Positions 8,955-19,254 of a stretch of 64,000 nt of DNA are shown piece by piece. Numbering within the stretch: the stretch's first letter is position 1; each line of letters starts with the position of its first letter. A program made the position numbers and the translations under genes. Source of the DNA: Paenibacillus lignilyticus (lineage in GTDB: Bacteria; Bacillota; Bacilli; Paenibacillales; Paenibacillaceae); assembly GCF_017942085.1 (NCBI RefSeq), contig NZ_JAGKSP010000001.1, forward strand, positions 310,001 through 374,000, in the 5' to 3' direction. A model generated the notes under the pieces. It saw only the letters and a list, made by a program, of their open reading frames with translations, had not been told where the DNA came from and made no database searches.

Positions 8955-9374
8955 TTAAATATAGAACATGTAGGAGTCCTGAGGCTCCTCTTCTTTATAG
9001 GTTACGAGATCCGCGAGCGTTGTCGAATCAAGCACTTCTGCAATGCTGTCACGGATTCTGAGCCAGAGATTCCGCTTCGCCGGGTCATCCTCTTCCGTAA
9101 AATCGACAGGCGAAATAGGTCCTTCCAGAATACGAATGACGTCGCCTGACGTAATTTCCTGCGGTTCCTTCGATAGAATATAACCGCCGTAAGCGCCGCG
9201 GATACTCTTAACTAGCCCCGCATTACGCAATGGCGCAATAAGCTGCTCGAGATAATGCTCTGATAGATGATTCCGCTCTGCGATGCTCTTCAGTGATGTT
9301 GGACCTTCTCCGAACTTACCTGCAAGCTCCATCATGATGGTTAGACCGTACCGGCCTTTGGTTGAAATTTTCAA
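8955..9374 (-). CDS. cymR: Rrf2-family regulator, CymR type
   Basis: A 139-residue winged-helix regulator of the Rrf2 family, N-terminus MKISTKGRYGLTIMMELA, with a helix-turn-helix around residues 25-50 (SLKSIAERNHLSEHYLEQL) and a beta wing GLVKSIRGAYGGYIL. It contains no cysteine at all, so it cannot hold an Fe-S cluster as IscR or NsrR do. This fits CymR, the repressor of cysteine metabolism that works with CysK in Bacillus. The pairing with a cysteine desulfurase gene downstream is the same as in B. subtilis (cymR-yrvO). Confidence 0.92.
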   Translation of the reverse strand: MKISTKGRYGLTIMMELAGKFGEGPTSLKSIAERNHLSEHYLEQLIAPLRNAGLVKSIRGAYGGYILSKEPQEITSGDVIRILEGPISPVDFTEEDDPAKRNLWLRIRDSIAEVLDSTTLADLVTYKEEEPQDSYMFYI

Positions 9375-9514
9375 CTACGACACCTCTTCCCGGGCTAAAC
9401 TGTATCTTATTTAAAGGCTGGAGCAATCATGGATTACAATTCATGGTATTCCCATATCATATCTATGTTAACATACCGGAAACAGAATTTGTTGAAAAAA
9501 CGATGACACTTTCA

Positions 9515-9543
9515 TGAAAATCATTCGCAATCTATGCTACAAT
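9515..9543 (+). promoter_or_regulatory. Probable promoter of mnmA
   Basis: An extended -10 element (TGC followed by TACAAT at 9538-9543) lies 76 bases before the mnmA start. The -35 region (around 9515-9520, TGAAAA) is weak, as is common with extended -10 promoters. Confidence 0.6.
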
Positions 9544-9594
9544 AGATAAATTGAATCGGTCGCACGGTGGAATTGACCTCCGCAGCGGCTTTGA

Positions 9595-10716
<1,122 letters not shown>

Positions 10717-10734
10717 GCTTGAATGTAAACGAGG

Positions 10735-10773
10735 AAGCATCTCCGATCCTACGATCGGAGATGCTTTTATTTT
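10735..10773 (+). terminator. Terminator of mnmA
   Basis: A perfect 14-bp stem (AAGCATCTCCGATC at 10735-10748 with its complement at 10753-10766), a 4-base loop and a T-rich tail ending in TTTT. It separates mnmA from the LacI-type gene. Confidence 0.92.
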
Positions 10774-10795
10774 GCATTGCTGCGTCAAATATTTC

Positions 10796-10811
10796 ACTTA
10801 ATCGTTTAAGT
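10796..10811 (+). promoter_or_regulatory. Putative LacI-type operator upstream of the regulator gene
   Basis: ACTTAATCGTTTAAGT is a 16-base inverted repeat with a single mismatched pair around a central CG, typical of LacI/GalR operators. It matches the operator between regulator and exporter (11832-11847) at 13 of its 14 core positions (core CTTAAwCGTTTAAG). It lies about 80 bases before the regulator start, in the expected promoter zone, suggesting autoregulation. Confidence 0.72.
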
Positions 10812-10892
10812 TAATTGCGAAATATGTTATCCTACTACTTGATATCAGGGACTGCGTCGTCAGTTCAATTGAAAGCGAGATGATTAAGACTT

Positions 10893-11816
10893 ATGCGTAA
10901 AGCAACGATGAAAGATATTGCGGAACAAGCCGGCGTCTCTGTCGCAACCGTCAGTTACATCATTAATAATGCCAGCAACCAATCCATACCGGAATCCACG
11001 CGGGTGAAAGTGCTGCAAATCGCAAAGGAAATCGGGTATGTGCCCAATTTGGCTGCCCGTTCGCTGATCAAGAACAAAACGGGCCTGGCAGGGATACTCA
11101 TTAACAAAACCGGCATGCCCTCTTCGAGAGCAACGTTTGAGCAATTGGCATTCATAAGCGAGTTGGAGCGTCTCCTCACCGCCGCAGGCTATCATTTGAT
11201 CATGTTCACTTTTGACGGGACAGATCCTGCCTCCTTGAACGTTATTACGGAACGGAAGCTCGACGTCGTGTTTCTGCTCGATGTCATGGACGATATTTTC
11301 TACACGGTATCCGGTAATTTCGGAATAGGCGTCCCTTTAATTCTAATTGACAGTCTCATTTCGGATAACCTGTTCAAACAAGTTATTTACGACTACGAGG
11401 CTGCACTGAGTAAGGCCGTTGAAGCACTCGATGCTCCGCACTGCTTGTTTATCGAGAAGAGCAATAATGCCGGTTACATGACATACATTGAGGAGTGTGC
11501 GACTGCCCTCCGGATTCCCACTTATCCTTATGGAAACATGGATGAACTGGATGCCTTGCTATATGCCGTTGCACCCTATCGACAAGCAATCGTCATGAAT
11601 GAATTTACCGCGAACCATATCCGAAACAAGGAGATTATGGAGAAGCTTGCCGTAATTTGCTCATGCGGCTGTCCCGAAATGCTAAGAAACGACATCATTC
11701 CCATCACCTTCGCCAGCAAAGCAGCACTTGCTTATTCAGTAATGACCAAGTTGCTGGCTAGGGACGAACAGTCCATACTCGACGAACAAACTGTGTTTAG
11801 AGTAGCTGTACAATAG
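10893..11816 (+). CDS. LacI/GalR-family transcriptional regulator
   Basis: A 307-residue regulator. The N-terminal helix-turn-helix (MKDIAEQAGVSVATVSYIIN, with the hinge region that follows) is a textbook LacI DNA-binding domain. The C-terminal part is shorter and more divergent than the usual 270-residue periplasmic-binding fold; it still has the opening strand TGLAGILINKTG, but sugar-contact residues are not recognisable, so the effector cannot be guessed. It is followed after 60 bases by an MFS exporter, and matching palindromes sit upstream of both genes, so it probably represses itself and the exporter. Confidence 0.9.
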   Translation: MRKATMKDIAEQAGVSVATVSYIINNASNQSIPESTRVKVLQIAKEIGYVPNLAARSLIKNKTGLAGILINKTGMPSSRATFEQLAFISELERLLTAAGYHLIMFTFDGTDPASLNVITERKLDVVFLLDVMDDIFYTVSGNFGIGVPLILIDSLISDNLFKQVIYDYEAALSKAVEALDAPHCLFIEKSNNAGYMTYIEECATALRIPTYPYGNMDELDALLYAVAPYRQAIVMNEFTANHIRNKEIMEKLAVICSCGCPEMLRNDIIPITFASKAALAYSVMTKLLARDEQSILDEQTVFRVAVQ

Positions 11817-11831
11817 ATTTTTTTGATAGTG

Positions 11832-11847
11832 GCTTAAACGTTTAAGC
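11832..11847 (+). promoter_or_regulatory. Putative LacI-type operator before the MFS gene
   Basis: GCTTAAACGTTTAAGC is a perfect 16-base palindrome with the central CG typical of LacI-family operators. It lies in the 60-base gap between the regulator and the exporter, just upstream of the exporter's AGGAGG site. Confidence 0.8.
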
Positions 11848-11876
11848 TGTTATTCAACAGGAGGTATCCCTAACTA

Positions 11877-13136
11877 ATGTCCATCCCTGCAGCAATTTCA
11901 ATGGCATCCCAACAGCCGACTTTATCTCGCAACATTCCGTTCATCCATCTATTTACCGCATACACGTTATCGATATTCGGCAATTCCTTCCACAGCATAG
12001 CCATTAATTTATGGGTTCTCAGCGTTACCGGGAGCGCGAAGCTGATGACCGTCATGATGGTGACCAATCTCGTACTCGGCGCTTTGCTCGGAACCGTTGC
12101 CGGAACCGTAACTGATCGTATGAACAGGCGGACCGTTATTATGGTCGCTGATCTGCTGCGCTTTGCCGTCGTGCTGCTCATCGCGTTCTGCGTCGCGATG
12201 CCGCATACACCTTTTGCAATCATTGCCGTCTTATCTGCATTTGTCACCGTATTGGGTTTGTTTCAATCCCCGGCCTTGCAAGCCTCAATCACGCCTATCG
12301 TCGGAAAAGCGCACGTTCAGCGCGCCGTAGGCTTGATGAACATTTCAGATAACATTGCTCGCACAATCGGCTTTGCGGTCGGTGGCATATTCGTAGCCGC
12401 TTTCGGCGGTGCTTGGGCCATCGCCATTGATGCTGTAATGTACTTGGCATCCTTCCTGCTTGTATGGAGCGCCGGATCCCTGACCCGTATATCCGTTTCA
12501 GATCAAACAATGCCGAACACATCTGGCTCCTCATTCCGAGCAGCCTTTATGGATGGCCTCCGCAGCGTACGGAGCAATCCATTCGCGAAGTCCGTTATGA
12601 TCCTTATACCGAGCTTGCTTCTGTTCTTCATGACTGCTTTCATGCTGACTCAAGTGATGGCCGTCAAGATCTGGCATGCTTCCCCTTTTGAATTCGGCCT
12701 TATAGAGGCCTGTATCCCCATCGGCTATATGGCCGGATCCGGCCTTATTGTGATGCTTGGGAGCCGTATGCGGCATCGGGGGAAATGGATTATGATCAAT
12801 CTCATGCTGCTTGGTCCGCTCTATATGCTGCTCGCAAGAACAGAATCAGCTGCGGCTGCGTTTCCTCTAATCGTGCTCATCGGATTTATGTTTTCATTCT
12901 GCACGCTTCTTATTAACATCATTCTGCGCGTTGAAGTGGCTGAAGAGCTGCAGGGCCGCATGTTTGGCGCTTTAGGCTCGCTTACAGGTGTTGCGCCTTC
13001 GTTAGGACTTGTTCTGTCTTCCTATTACGCAGATCTGTATGGTTCAGGATTGATCATGCTGATCGTCGGCGGTTTAATGCTTCTGTTCGGCTTGGCCGCG
13101 AATTGGCGGCTGTCTGTAATAAGAAATTATCATTGA
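11877..13136 (+). CDS. MFS transporter (DHA3-like efflux type)
   Basis: A 419-residue major facilitator protein with about twelve hydrophobic segments. Motif A between segments 2 and 3 is visible as GTVAGTVTDRMNRRTVIM. The overall pattern resembles the DHA3 exporters (macrolide or siderophore efflux type, MFS_3). The start is ATG at 11877 behind CAGGAGG. The substrate cannot be deduced. Its link to a dedicated LacI-type regulator with operators on both sides suggests induced export of a small molecule, or uptake of a carbon compound; the first is favoured by the subfamily look. Confidence 0.87.
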   Translation: MSIPAAISMASQQPTLSRNIPFIHLFTAYTLSIFGNSFHSIAINLWVLSVTGSAKLMTVMMVTNLVLGALLGTVAGTVTDRMNRRTVIMVADLLRFAVVLLIAFCVAMPHTPFAIIAVLSAFVTVLGLFQSPALQASITPIVGKAHVQRAVGLMNISDNIARTIGFAVGGIFVAAFGGAWAIAIDAVMYLASFLLVWSAGSLTRISVSDQTMPNTSGSSFRAAFMDGLRSVRSNPFAKSVMILIPSLLLFFMTAFMLTQVMAVKIWHASPFEFGLIEACIPIGYMAGSGLIVMLGSRMRHRGKWIMINLMLLGPLYMLLARTESAAAAFPLIVLIGFMFSFCTLLINIILRVEVAEELQGRMFGALGSLTGVAPSLGLVLSSYYADLYGSGLIMLIVGGLMLLFGLAANWRLSVIRNYH

Positions 13137-13143
13137 TCCGACC

Positions 13144-13189
13144 AAAAAAAAGCTGCCCCAAAAGTCATCTTGCACTTTTGGGGCAGCCT
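13144..13189 (-). terminator. Convergent terminator between the MFS and CNNM/CBS genes
   Basis: A 14-bp stem (GCTGCCCCAAAAGT at 13152-13165 with 13174-13187) has its T run on the minus-strand side (13144-13150), so it chiefly terminates the CNNM/CBS gene. The same hairpin may slow plus-strand transcription from the MFS gene but lacks a T tail in that direction. Confidence 0.88.
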
Positions 13190-13208
13190 GTTATAGGTAT
13201 GATGGCAG

Positions 13209-14597
13209 TTAGCCGGTTTCGGCTTGCAATTCGATACTCTCTTCTTCGATTTGACTTCCTTGCTTGCGGATGATGATTCTGGATATCCGCAAGTGGTCTG
13301 TCTCTTCGATTACAAACTCGAAGCCGTCCGGATGCACGACACGTTGGCCTTTAGACGGAGGATTCTCGATTTGTGCATAGAACCAGCCGCCGATCGTATC
13401 GTAATCGTCGCTTTCGATTTCCAATCCGAAGTAGCTGTTCACCTCTTCAATCAACATCATGCCGTTGATGGAATGGGATTGGTCATCTCTTGGCTCGATA
13501 TCGGGGCGTTCTTCATCAAATTCATCCTGAATTTCACCGACGATTTCTTCCATGATGTCTTCGAGCGTTACCAGACCGGACGTGCCGCCATACTCATCGA
13601 TAAGGATGGCGATTTGAGTCTTCTTCTTCTGCATCAGCTTAAGCAAGTTGCTGATTTGCATAGAATCAGGCACCGTTGTCATTGGTCGCGTAATCGTTCG
13701 AATATCAAGCAAGCCCTGATGCGTGACTTTAAGTAAATCTTTAATGTGGACAAAACCGATGATATTGTCCTTGTCGCCGTCGCAAACCGGATATCGAGTA
13801 TGCATTTCTTTAAGCGCAATAGCCTGGTTCTCGTCGAACGTCAGATTGGCATACAAGCATGTCATCTCGGTACGTGGAATCATAATCTCCCGCGCATGGG
13901 TTTCGGCAAAATCAAATATATTATCGACAAGCGTTAGCTCCGTATTATCAATTAGTCCGGATTTATGGCTTTCTTTCATTAGGATGCGAATTTCTTCTTC
14001 GGTATGGGCGGATTCATGTTCTGCCGCAGGCTCGATACCAACGCGCATAAGCAACCAGTTGGCTGTACCATTGAGCAGATAGATAAACGGATACATGATT
14101 TTGTGAAAACCTATGAGCGGCATAGCCGTCCACATCGTTACCGTTTCAGCTTTGCGAATCGCAAACGTCTTGGGAGCCAATTCTCCAAGTACAATGTGAA
14201 GCACCGTAATGATCGTAAACGCGATAATAAAGGCAATCGTATGAATGGCGACTGGGCTAAAATGGAACTTCTCAAGCACAGGCTCAAGCATCGCTGCAAT
14301 GGCAGGTTCACCAACCCAACCAAGACCAAGTGATGCCAGCGTAATTCCAAGCTGACAGGCCGACAGATACGCATCCAAATTGCTAGTTAGCCTGGATGCA
14401 AAATGAGCACGGCGATTGCCGTCCAGCGCCAGTGAATCAATCCGGCTGCTTCTTACTTTTACCATGGCGAATTCCGCAGCTACGAAAAAACCATTCAGAA
14501 AAACGAGAAAAACGATTAAAAGTAAGTTTAAAAATATGGGTAACGGGTCACTACTCAACGATTCCCTGTTTGCCGCGATTGCGACGAACAGGTGCAC
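13209..14597 (-). CDS. CNNM/CBS-domain transporter (HlyC/CorC, MpfA-like)
   Basis: A 462-residue hemolysin-family protein. The N-terminal half is a CNNM (DUF21) transmembrane domain with about four segments (starting PIFLNLLLIVFLVFLNGFF). Next come two CBS domains (around RTEMTCLYANLTFDE and RTITRPMTTVPDSMQISNLL), then a C-terminal CorC_HlyC domain. Staphylococcal MpfA and Bacillus YhdP/MpfA homologues export Mg2+. The start is uncertain: the GTG at 14597 overlaps the AAGGAGG site itself, and a TTG further in (LSSDPLPIF) is possible. It is followed by a strong terminator. Confidence 0.9.
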   Translation of the reverse strand: MHLFVAIAANRESLSSDPLPIFLNLLLIVFLVFLNGFFVAAEFAMVKVRSSRIDSLALDGNRRAHFASRLTSNLDAYLSACQLGITLASLGLGWVGEPAIAAMLEPVLEKFHFSPVAIHTIAFIIAFTIITVLHIVLGELAPKTFAIRKAETVTMWTAMPLIGFHKIMYPFIYLLNGTANWLLMRVGIEPAAEHESAHTEEEIRILMKESHKSGLIDNTELTLVDNIFDFAETHAREIMIPRTEMTCLYANLTFDENQAIALKEMHTRYPVCDGDKDNIIGFVHIKDLLKVTHQGLLDIRTITRPMTTVPDSMQISNLLKLMQKKKTQIAILIDEYGGTSGLVTLEDIMEEIVGEIQDEFDEERPDIEPRDDQSHSINGMMLIEEVNSYFGLEIESDDYDTIGGWFYAQIENPPSKGQRVVHPDGFEFVIEETDHLRISRIIIRKQGSQIEEESIELQAETG

Positions 14598-14793
14598 CTC
14601 CTTCTGGGACTTAAAATTATAAAGAAACGTTATAATACTAGAGTAGTCGATGAAGCAAGTTTACGTCAAATGCCGTCATCCCACCTTCTGGCCCGTATTC
14701 GCGGTTCTAGTTATGTTTATTCCATAAAGGTCGGCCTTTATGCGCTATTTTCTAGCTCCTGCTAACGTTTTTGGGGATTCAGATGCTTTTTCG

Positions 14794-16098
14794 TCATTTC
14801 CGCCGCTCCTGATTTTGTCGAATCTTGTCCTCCATCCCCTGATTGGTGGCATGATAGAATGTTTTCATCGCAATTCGTTCAGGCAAATACACCTGTTTCA
14901 CATAGTGTCCGGGGTAATCGTGCGGATACTTATAGCCTACATGCCCAAGACGAGCAGCACCGCTGTAGTGGGTATCTCTCAAATGATGGGGTACTTCGGC
15001 TGCTCCAAGCTGCTCAATGGCATTCATGGCATTACCGATCGCAACCGCGGCGGCATTGGACTTCGGACTTTCCACGGCAAACAGAATCGCCTGGGTGATA
15101 TTATATTTCGCTTCCGGCCAGCCAATTTTGTGATACGCGTCCATGGCCGTCACCGCTTGAACCATCGCCTGCGGATTCGCAAGCCCGATATCCTCGCTGC
15201 AAGCCACAATCAGCCGCCTTATGAATGTCATGGGATCCATGCCCAGCTTCTCAACCGCATACAGAAACCAAAATAAAGCCGCGTCGCTGGAGCCCCTAAC
15301 ACTCTTGTGAAAAGCGGACAGCACATCGTATTGTGTCGATTCATCTGCCCGAATGGTCGGCTTGCGAATGGACTCTTCCGCTACTGCCAAGGTGACAATA
15401 ACCGAACCATCCGGCTGTGACGGCGTCGTCACCGCTGCAAGCTCAAGCGCATTCAGCGCGCGGCGAATATCTCCGCCTGCCATGGATGCCATATGCTGCA
15501 GCGCATCATCCTCGACATTCAAATCCATGAAGCCGAGCCCTCGATCACGGTCTGCCAGCGCACGGCGCATCGCAGTAAGGGCATCCTCGCGCGTCAGAGC
15601 CTCCAGCTGAAACAGCGTCGATCTCGAAAGCAGAGCTCCGTTCACATAATGAAACGGATTCTCCGTAGTAGCCCCAATGAAGATGATAATCCCCTGCTCG
15701 ACGGCCGGCAACAAAGCGTCCTGCCTGGCCGAATTGAAACGATGAACCTCGTCTAAGAAGAGGATTGTCTTTCGGCCATACATCGACTTGGTTATCCTAG
15801 CCTGCTCGATCACTTCCCGCACGTCTTTAACGGACGCATCTACGGCATTCAGCTTCACAAATTCCCCTTGCGTTCGTTTCGAAATGATATGTGCAAGCGT
15901 TGTTTTGCCGCAGCCCGGAGGTCCATACAGCAGAATGGAGGTGATTTGATCCGCTTCAATCGCGCGCCGAAGCAGCTTGCCCGGTCCGACAATGTCGGAC
16001 TGGCCTATATATTCTTCAATCGTTTGAGGACGCATACGGTCTGCGAGCAGCTTTGCTCTTGGCGCTTGCTCCTCATTCTGATAGGTAAATAAATCCAT
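14794..16098 (-). CDS. rarA: Replication-associated recombination protein RarA (MgsA-type AAA+ ATPase)
   Basis: A 434-residue AAA+ ATPase related to the clamp-loader subunit and RuvB, acting at stalled replication forks. Walker A GPPGCGKTT is at residues 59-67 and Walker B FLDEVHRF follows at about 114-121. A sensor-1 GATTENP motif and the MgsA C-terminal tetramerisation region (ending with the YKYPHDYPGHYVKQVYLPE signature) are present. The start is ATG at 16098 after AAAGGA. In B. subtilis rarA (yrvN) neighbours cymR; here mnmA, the LacI/MFS unit and the CNNM gene lie in between. Confidence 0.96.
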   Translation of the reverse strand: MDLFTYQNEEQAPRAKLLADRMRPQTIEEYIGQSDIVGPGKLLRRAIEADQITSILLYGPPGCGKTTLAHIISKRTQGEFVKLNAVDASVKDVREVIEQARITKSMYGRKTILFLDEVHRFNSARQDALLPAVEQGIIIFIGATTENPFHYVNGALLSRSTLFQLEALTREDALTAMRRALADRDRGLGFMDLNVEDDALQHMASMAGGDIRRALNALELAAVTTPSQPDGSVIVTLAVAEESIRKPTIRADESTQYDVLSAFHKSVRGSSDAALFWFLYAVEKLGMDPMTFIRRLIVACSEDIGLANPQAMVQAVTAMDAYHKIGWPEAKYNITQAILFAVESPKSNAAAVAIGNAMNAIEQLGAAEVPHHLRDTHYSGAARLGHVGYKYPHDYPGHYVKQVYLPERIAMKTFYHATNQGMEDKIRQNQERRK

Positions 16099-16176
16099 CG
16101 CTCACCCGTTCCTTTCCTGCTTATCATAGCACACTAGCACAAACGTTCGCTATTGCTGCGCGTGGCTTCATGCAAG

Positions 16177-16206
16177 AAGACCTTCCCCCGTGCGGAGAAG
16201 GTCTTC
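16177..16206 (-). terminator. Hairpin after mntH
   Basis: GAAGACCTTC with its complement GAAGGTCTTC (16177-16206, stem of about 10-13 bp) lies 18 bases past the mntH stop. The following T run is short, so termination efficiency is uncertain. Confidence 0.65.
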
Positions 16207-16223
16207 GGATTCGATTGGTTTTA

Positions 16224-17564
16224 TTAACCGAAAAACGTCTGGAAAAGCAAATAAATATTCAATCCGGCAATGACGATTGCAACAAACCAAGCGAGCACTT
16301 GAAGCCAAAGCGGATTTGCAAACTTACCCATCTTCTGTTTGTCGCTTGTGAATTTAACAAGAGGTATGACGGCGAATGAAAGCTGCAGCGACAAGATGAC
16401 TTGACTCAGAATGAGCAGCTGCGCCGTTCCGCTTGCGCCGTACAGCCAAGTTACGATAACAGCAGGGATGATCGCGATAAGCCGCGTAATCAGTCGTCTC
16501 AGCCATGGAGCCAATCGGATGTTCAGGAACCCTTCCATGACGATCTGACCTGCGAGCGTGCCGGTCAAGGTTGAATTCTGGCCTGCTGCGAGCAGCGCGA
16601 CGCCAAACAATACGCTTGCTGCTGTTGTTCCCAGCATTGGTGCCAGCAGGTGGTAGGCTTCACCGATCTCCGCGATCTCGGTATGTCCTGCCTTGTAGAA
16701 GCTTGCCGCAGCGATGATGAGAATAGCTGCATTAATGAATAATGCGAAAAATAAAGCAATGGTGGAATCCCAAGTTGCATATTTGATCGCTTGGCGTTTA
16801 CCAAGCTCTGTTTGTTCGAATTGACGCGTTTGTACGATAGACGAGTGCAAATACAGATTATGCGGCATAACCGTCGCACCCAGTATACCAATCGCGATAT
16901 AGAGCATCGCCGGGTTCGAAATAATCTCCGTGCTTGGAATGAAGCCTCTCATCACTTCGCCCACTTGAGGCTGCGACCAGAAGAGTTCAACCAAGAAACA
17001 ACCGCCGATAGTAACGATCAGAACGATAACAAGTGCTTCAATATATCGGAATCCCTTATTTTGCAGAAGCAGTATTAGCAGTACATCCAATACCGTTATG
17101 ATGACCCCCGCTATAAGCGGTATGCCAAACAATAAATTCAGAGCGATCGCAGTTCCGATTACTTCTGCAAGATCGCAAGCAGCTATTGCGAGCTCACAGA
17201 GCACCCATAGCGTCATGGCAACCGGTTTGCTGTAATGGTCCTTACAAGCTTGCGCTAAGTCGCGTCCTGTGACAATACCCAGCTTCCCAGCAAGTGCTTG
17301 GAGTAGAATCGCCATTAGGTTGGATAATAAGATTACGGATAAGAGCGTATATCCGAACTTTGAGCCTCCCGCCAGGTCGGTCGCCCAGTTGCCCGGATCC
17401 ATGTAGCCAACGGCTACGAGGTAACCCGGTCCGGCAAAAGCAAGAAACTTGCGAAACCACGAACCGGTCTTTGGAATCTTCATGGAACGATACACTTCAG
17501 GAAGTGTATTCGATGTCCTTCTATGTCGCCAGCCTTTCTCTTGTGCGGCCGATTGATCACTCAT
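16224..17564 (-). CDS. mntH: Nramp-family divalent metal transporter MntH
   Basis: A proton-coupled Mn2+/Fe2+ importer of the Nramp family, about 446 residues with eleven or so membrane segments. The metal-site motif DPGNWATD follows the first segment ([17 protein letters not shown]) and the [15 protein letters not shown] motif marks segment 6; both are diagnostic. The start is ATG at 17564 after GAGGTGA, nine bases downstream of an in-frame GTG. It has its own promoter with a near-palindrome over the -35 box, compatible with MntR-type control. Confidence 0.96.
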   Translation of the reverse strand: MSDQSAAQEKGWRHRRTSNTLPEVYRSMKIPKTGSWFRKFLAFAGPGYLVAVGYMDPGNWATDLAGGSKFGYTLLSVILLSNLMAILLQALAGKLGIVTGRDLAQACKDHYSKPVAMTLWVLCELAIAACDLAEVIGTAIALNLLFGIPLIAGVIITVLDVLLILLLQNKGFRYIEALVIVLIVTIGGCFLVELFWSQPQVGEVMRGFIPSTEIISNPAMLYIAIGILGATVMPHNLYLHSSIVQTRQFEQTELGKRQAIKYATWDSTIALFFALFINAAILIIAAASFYKAGHTEIAEIGEAYHLLAPMLGTTAASVLFGVALLAAGQNSTLTGTLAGQIVMEGFLNIRLAPWLRRLITRLIAIIPAVIVTWLYGASGTAQLLILSQVILSLQLSFAVIPLVKFTSDKQKMGKFANPLWLQVLAWFVAIVIAGLNIYLLFQTFFG

Positions 17565-17645
17565 TGTTCTCACCTCATGTAAACATCAAATGTATCGTAC
17601 ACTCCTTACACATATGCAGGAGTGAAACTGTTGTTGCCTAATTTC

Positions 17646-17673
17646 ATTGTACACATACAAAAAAGTTTGTCAA
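17646..17673 (-). promoter_or_regulatory. Sigma-A promoter of mntH
   Basis: On the minus strand: -35 TTGACA (17673-17668), a 16-base spacer and -10 TACAAT (17651-17646), about 80 bases before the mntH start. Confidence 0.8.
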
Positions 17674-17683
17674 AGGCAACTTT
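17662..17683 (-). promoter_or_regulatory. Possible metalloregulator operator over the mntH -35 box
   Basis: A 22-base imperfect dyad with outer arms AAAGTT and AACTTT and an inner GGC/GTC half-site overlaps the -35 box. Position and half-site (TTGCCT-like on the minus strand) are reminiscent of Bacillus MntR sites, but the match is imperfect and the regulator gene is not in the window. Confidence 0.4.
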
Positions 17684-17710
17684 TGTTGACTAGGACAAAA
17701 CTCTGGCATA

Positions 17711-17755
17711 AAAAAGCCCGAATATGCAGATAATGCTGCATAATTCGGGCTTTTT
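17711..17755 (-). terminator. Terminator downstream of the YdeI-like gene
   Basis: A long near-perfect stem (AAGCCCGAA plus TATGCAG, then its complement) flanked by A and T runs on both sides, lying 5 bases past the stop. It separates this gene from the mntH promoter. Confidence 0.92.
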
Positions 17756-17759
17756 CACG

Positions 17760-18413
17760 TTATTTATCCGAGGGACGCTTATGCTGTTTCGCCAGCTTTT
17801 CCGCCATTTCATTGATCCGTTTCGCGCGCGTCACTTCTTGCTTCGCTTCATTGATCCAGCGAATGTATTCTTTGCGATGCGAAGGAGCGAGCTCTGCGAA
17901 GAACGCTGCCGCTTCCGGTTTCAGCGTAAGTGCTGCAGTGACATCATCCGGAATAACCAGTTCCTTCACCGCTGTAGTCGTTGTACGACCGATATCGGCC
18001 GCGCGGCTGGCTCTCGCAGAAGTCTGAGCCATCCCTACCGGGCGGAAACGCATGGCAGACCATGTCTCGTCGACCGAAACGAGGGCAACGCCTTCCCAGC
18101 CTTCTTCCTTAACGACTTTCCAGCCGCGGTCACGGTTGATGTCCGTCCGAATCTTAGCCGTTCCTTTCGGGTAACAGATCCAGAGGAGCCCCTCTTTCTT
18201 AACCGCTTTGAGCGCCTTAGGCGCATGTTCGTTCAAGCTTGCAATGTCTTTGGCGAACAGCATGACAAAATCATACGTACCGGCGTCCATTTCGTCAAAT
18301 GGCTCGTGATCTTCAACACCGAGCTCTTCCTCGTAGGAAGGAGCAGGCGCTTCCAGTACCGCGATGCGCATATCGAGCGATAGACGTAATTTGTTAACGA
18401 GTTCCGCATTCAT
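17760..18413 (-). CDS. YdeI/OmpD-associated (OmdA-like) family protein
   Basis: A 217-residue cytoplasmic protein in two parts. Residues 1-125 resemble the DUF3052-like domain (YDFVMLFAKDIASL, then LKAVKKEGLLWICYPKG). Residues 150-205 match the bacteriocin-protection or OmdA domain (VIPDDVTAALTLKPEAAAFF, then SHRKEYIRWINEAK). The family's biochemical role is unknown. Its AAAGGAGG binding site lies within the last codons of tcdA and the start codon directly follows the tcdA stop, so the two are translationally coupled. Domain calls are from motif memory. Confidence 0.8.
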   Translation of the reverse strand: MNAELVNKLRLSLDMRIAVLEAPAPSYEEELGVEDHEPFDEMDAGTYDFVMLFAKDIASLNEHAPKALKAVKKEGLLWICYPKGTAKIRTDINRDRGWKVVKEEGWEGVALVSVDETWSAMRFRPVGMAQTSARASRAADIGRTTTTAVKELVIPDDVTAALTLKPEAAAFFAELAPSHRKEYIRWINEAKQEVTRAKRINEMAEKLAKQHKRPSDK

Positions 18414-19166
18414 CTAGGAAATACCTCCTTTAGCGAGCAAGTCTTTCACCACTACACTCACCATGATTAGTCCCGCAACCGGAGGGACAAAAGCATTGCT
18501 GGACGGCGGCTGCTTCGCCTTGCGAATTTCAGGCGCATTCTCAGGCACGATACGCTGCGTGACATCCTCCCGCGGCTTCATCGGCTCTTCGGTCGAGAAT
18601 ACGACCTTTACGCCCTTCTTAATGCCGTCTTTGCGCAATTTCTGGCGGACGACGCGTGCGATCGGGTCCATCGAGGTTTTGGAAATATCCGCTACCTGGA
18701 ATTTGGTCGGATCCATTTTGTTCGCCGCACCCATGCTGGAGATGATCGGGATATTGCGCTCCAAGCATTGTTTGATCAAATGGATCTTGTAGGATATCGT
18801 ATCCGAAGCATCCACAACATAATCGAGCGGATATTCGAAAAGCTTCTCGTATGTTTCTTCCGTATAGAACATCCGCAGCGAAATCGCATCGCATTCCGGA
18901 TTGATTAGCTTAATGCGGTCACGCATGAGGTCCGCTTTGGGCTGGCCGACCGTCGTCGTAAGCGCATGGATTTGACGATTAACGTTCGTAATATCCACGA
19001 CATCTTTGTCGATCAGGATAATGCGGCCTACGCCTGTCCGCGCGAGCGCTTCTGCGGCAATGGCGCCGACGCCGCCGATTCCGAGCACGGCAATCGTGCT
19101 GCCTTTCATCAGTTCCAGACCTTCCGGACCGATAGCGAGCTCCGTTCGTGAAAATTGGTGCAGCAT
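18414..19166 (-). CDS. tcdA: tRNA threonylcarbamoyladenosine dehydratase TcdA
   Basis: An E1-like ATP-dependent enzyme that cyclises t6A37 of tRNA to ct6A. 250 residues. The Rossmann ATP site VLGIGGVGAIAAEALARTGV is near residue 30, and VVDITNVNRQIHA matches the ThiF/E1 adenylation signature. The SSMGAANKMDPTKFQ stretch is typical of TcdA (YgdL/CsdL). It is downstream of aspS across a terminator and upstream of the YdeI-like gene; yrvM has the same place in B. subtilis. Confidence 0.94.
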   Translation of the reverse strand: MLHQFSRTELAIGPEGLELMKGSTIAVLGIGGVGAIAAEALARTGVGRIILIDKDVVDITNVNRQIHALTTTVGQPKADLMRDRIKLINPECDAISLRMFYTEETYEKLFEYPLDYVVDASDTISYKIHLIKQCLERNIPIISSMGAANKMDPTKFQVADISKTSMDPIARVVRQKLRKDGIKKGVKVVFSTEEPMKPREDVTQRIVPENAPEIRKAKQPPSSNAFVPPVAGLIMVSVVVKDLLAKGGIS

Positions 19167-19217
19167 AATGGAAATACACCTCTTGGCTTTAATTTGTACC
19201 TGCTATAAACATAAATA

Positions 19218-19254
19218 ATCCGGCTCTCGCCGCTACACGCGGACGAAAGCCGGT
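19218..19254 (-). terminator. Terminator of the hisS-aspS transcript
   Basis: CCGGCTTTCG (read on minus from 19253) pairs with CGAGAGCCGG (to 19220), followed by a T/A-rich tail. It lies 8 bases beyond the aspS stop. Confidence 0.78.
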
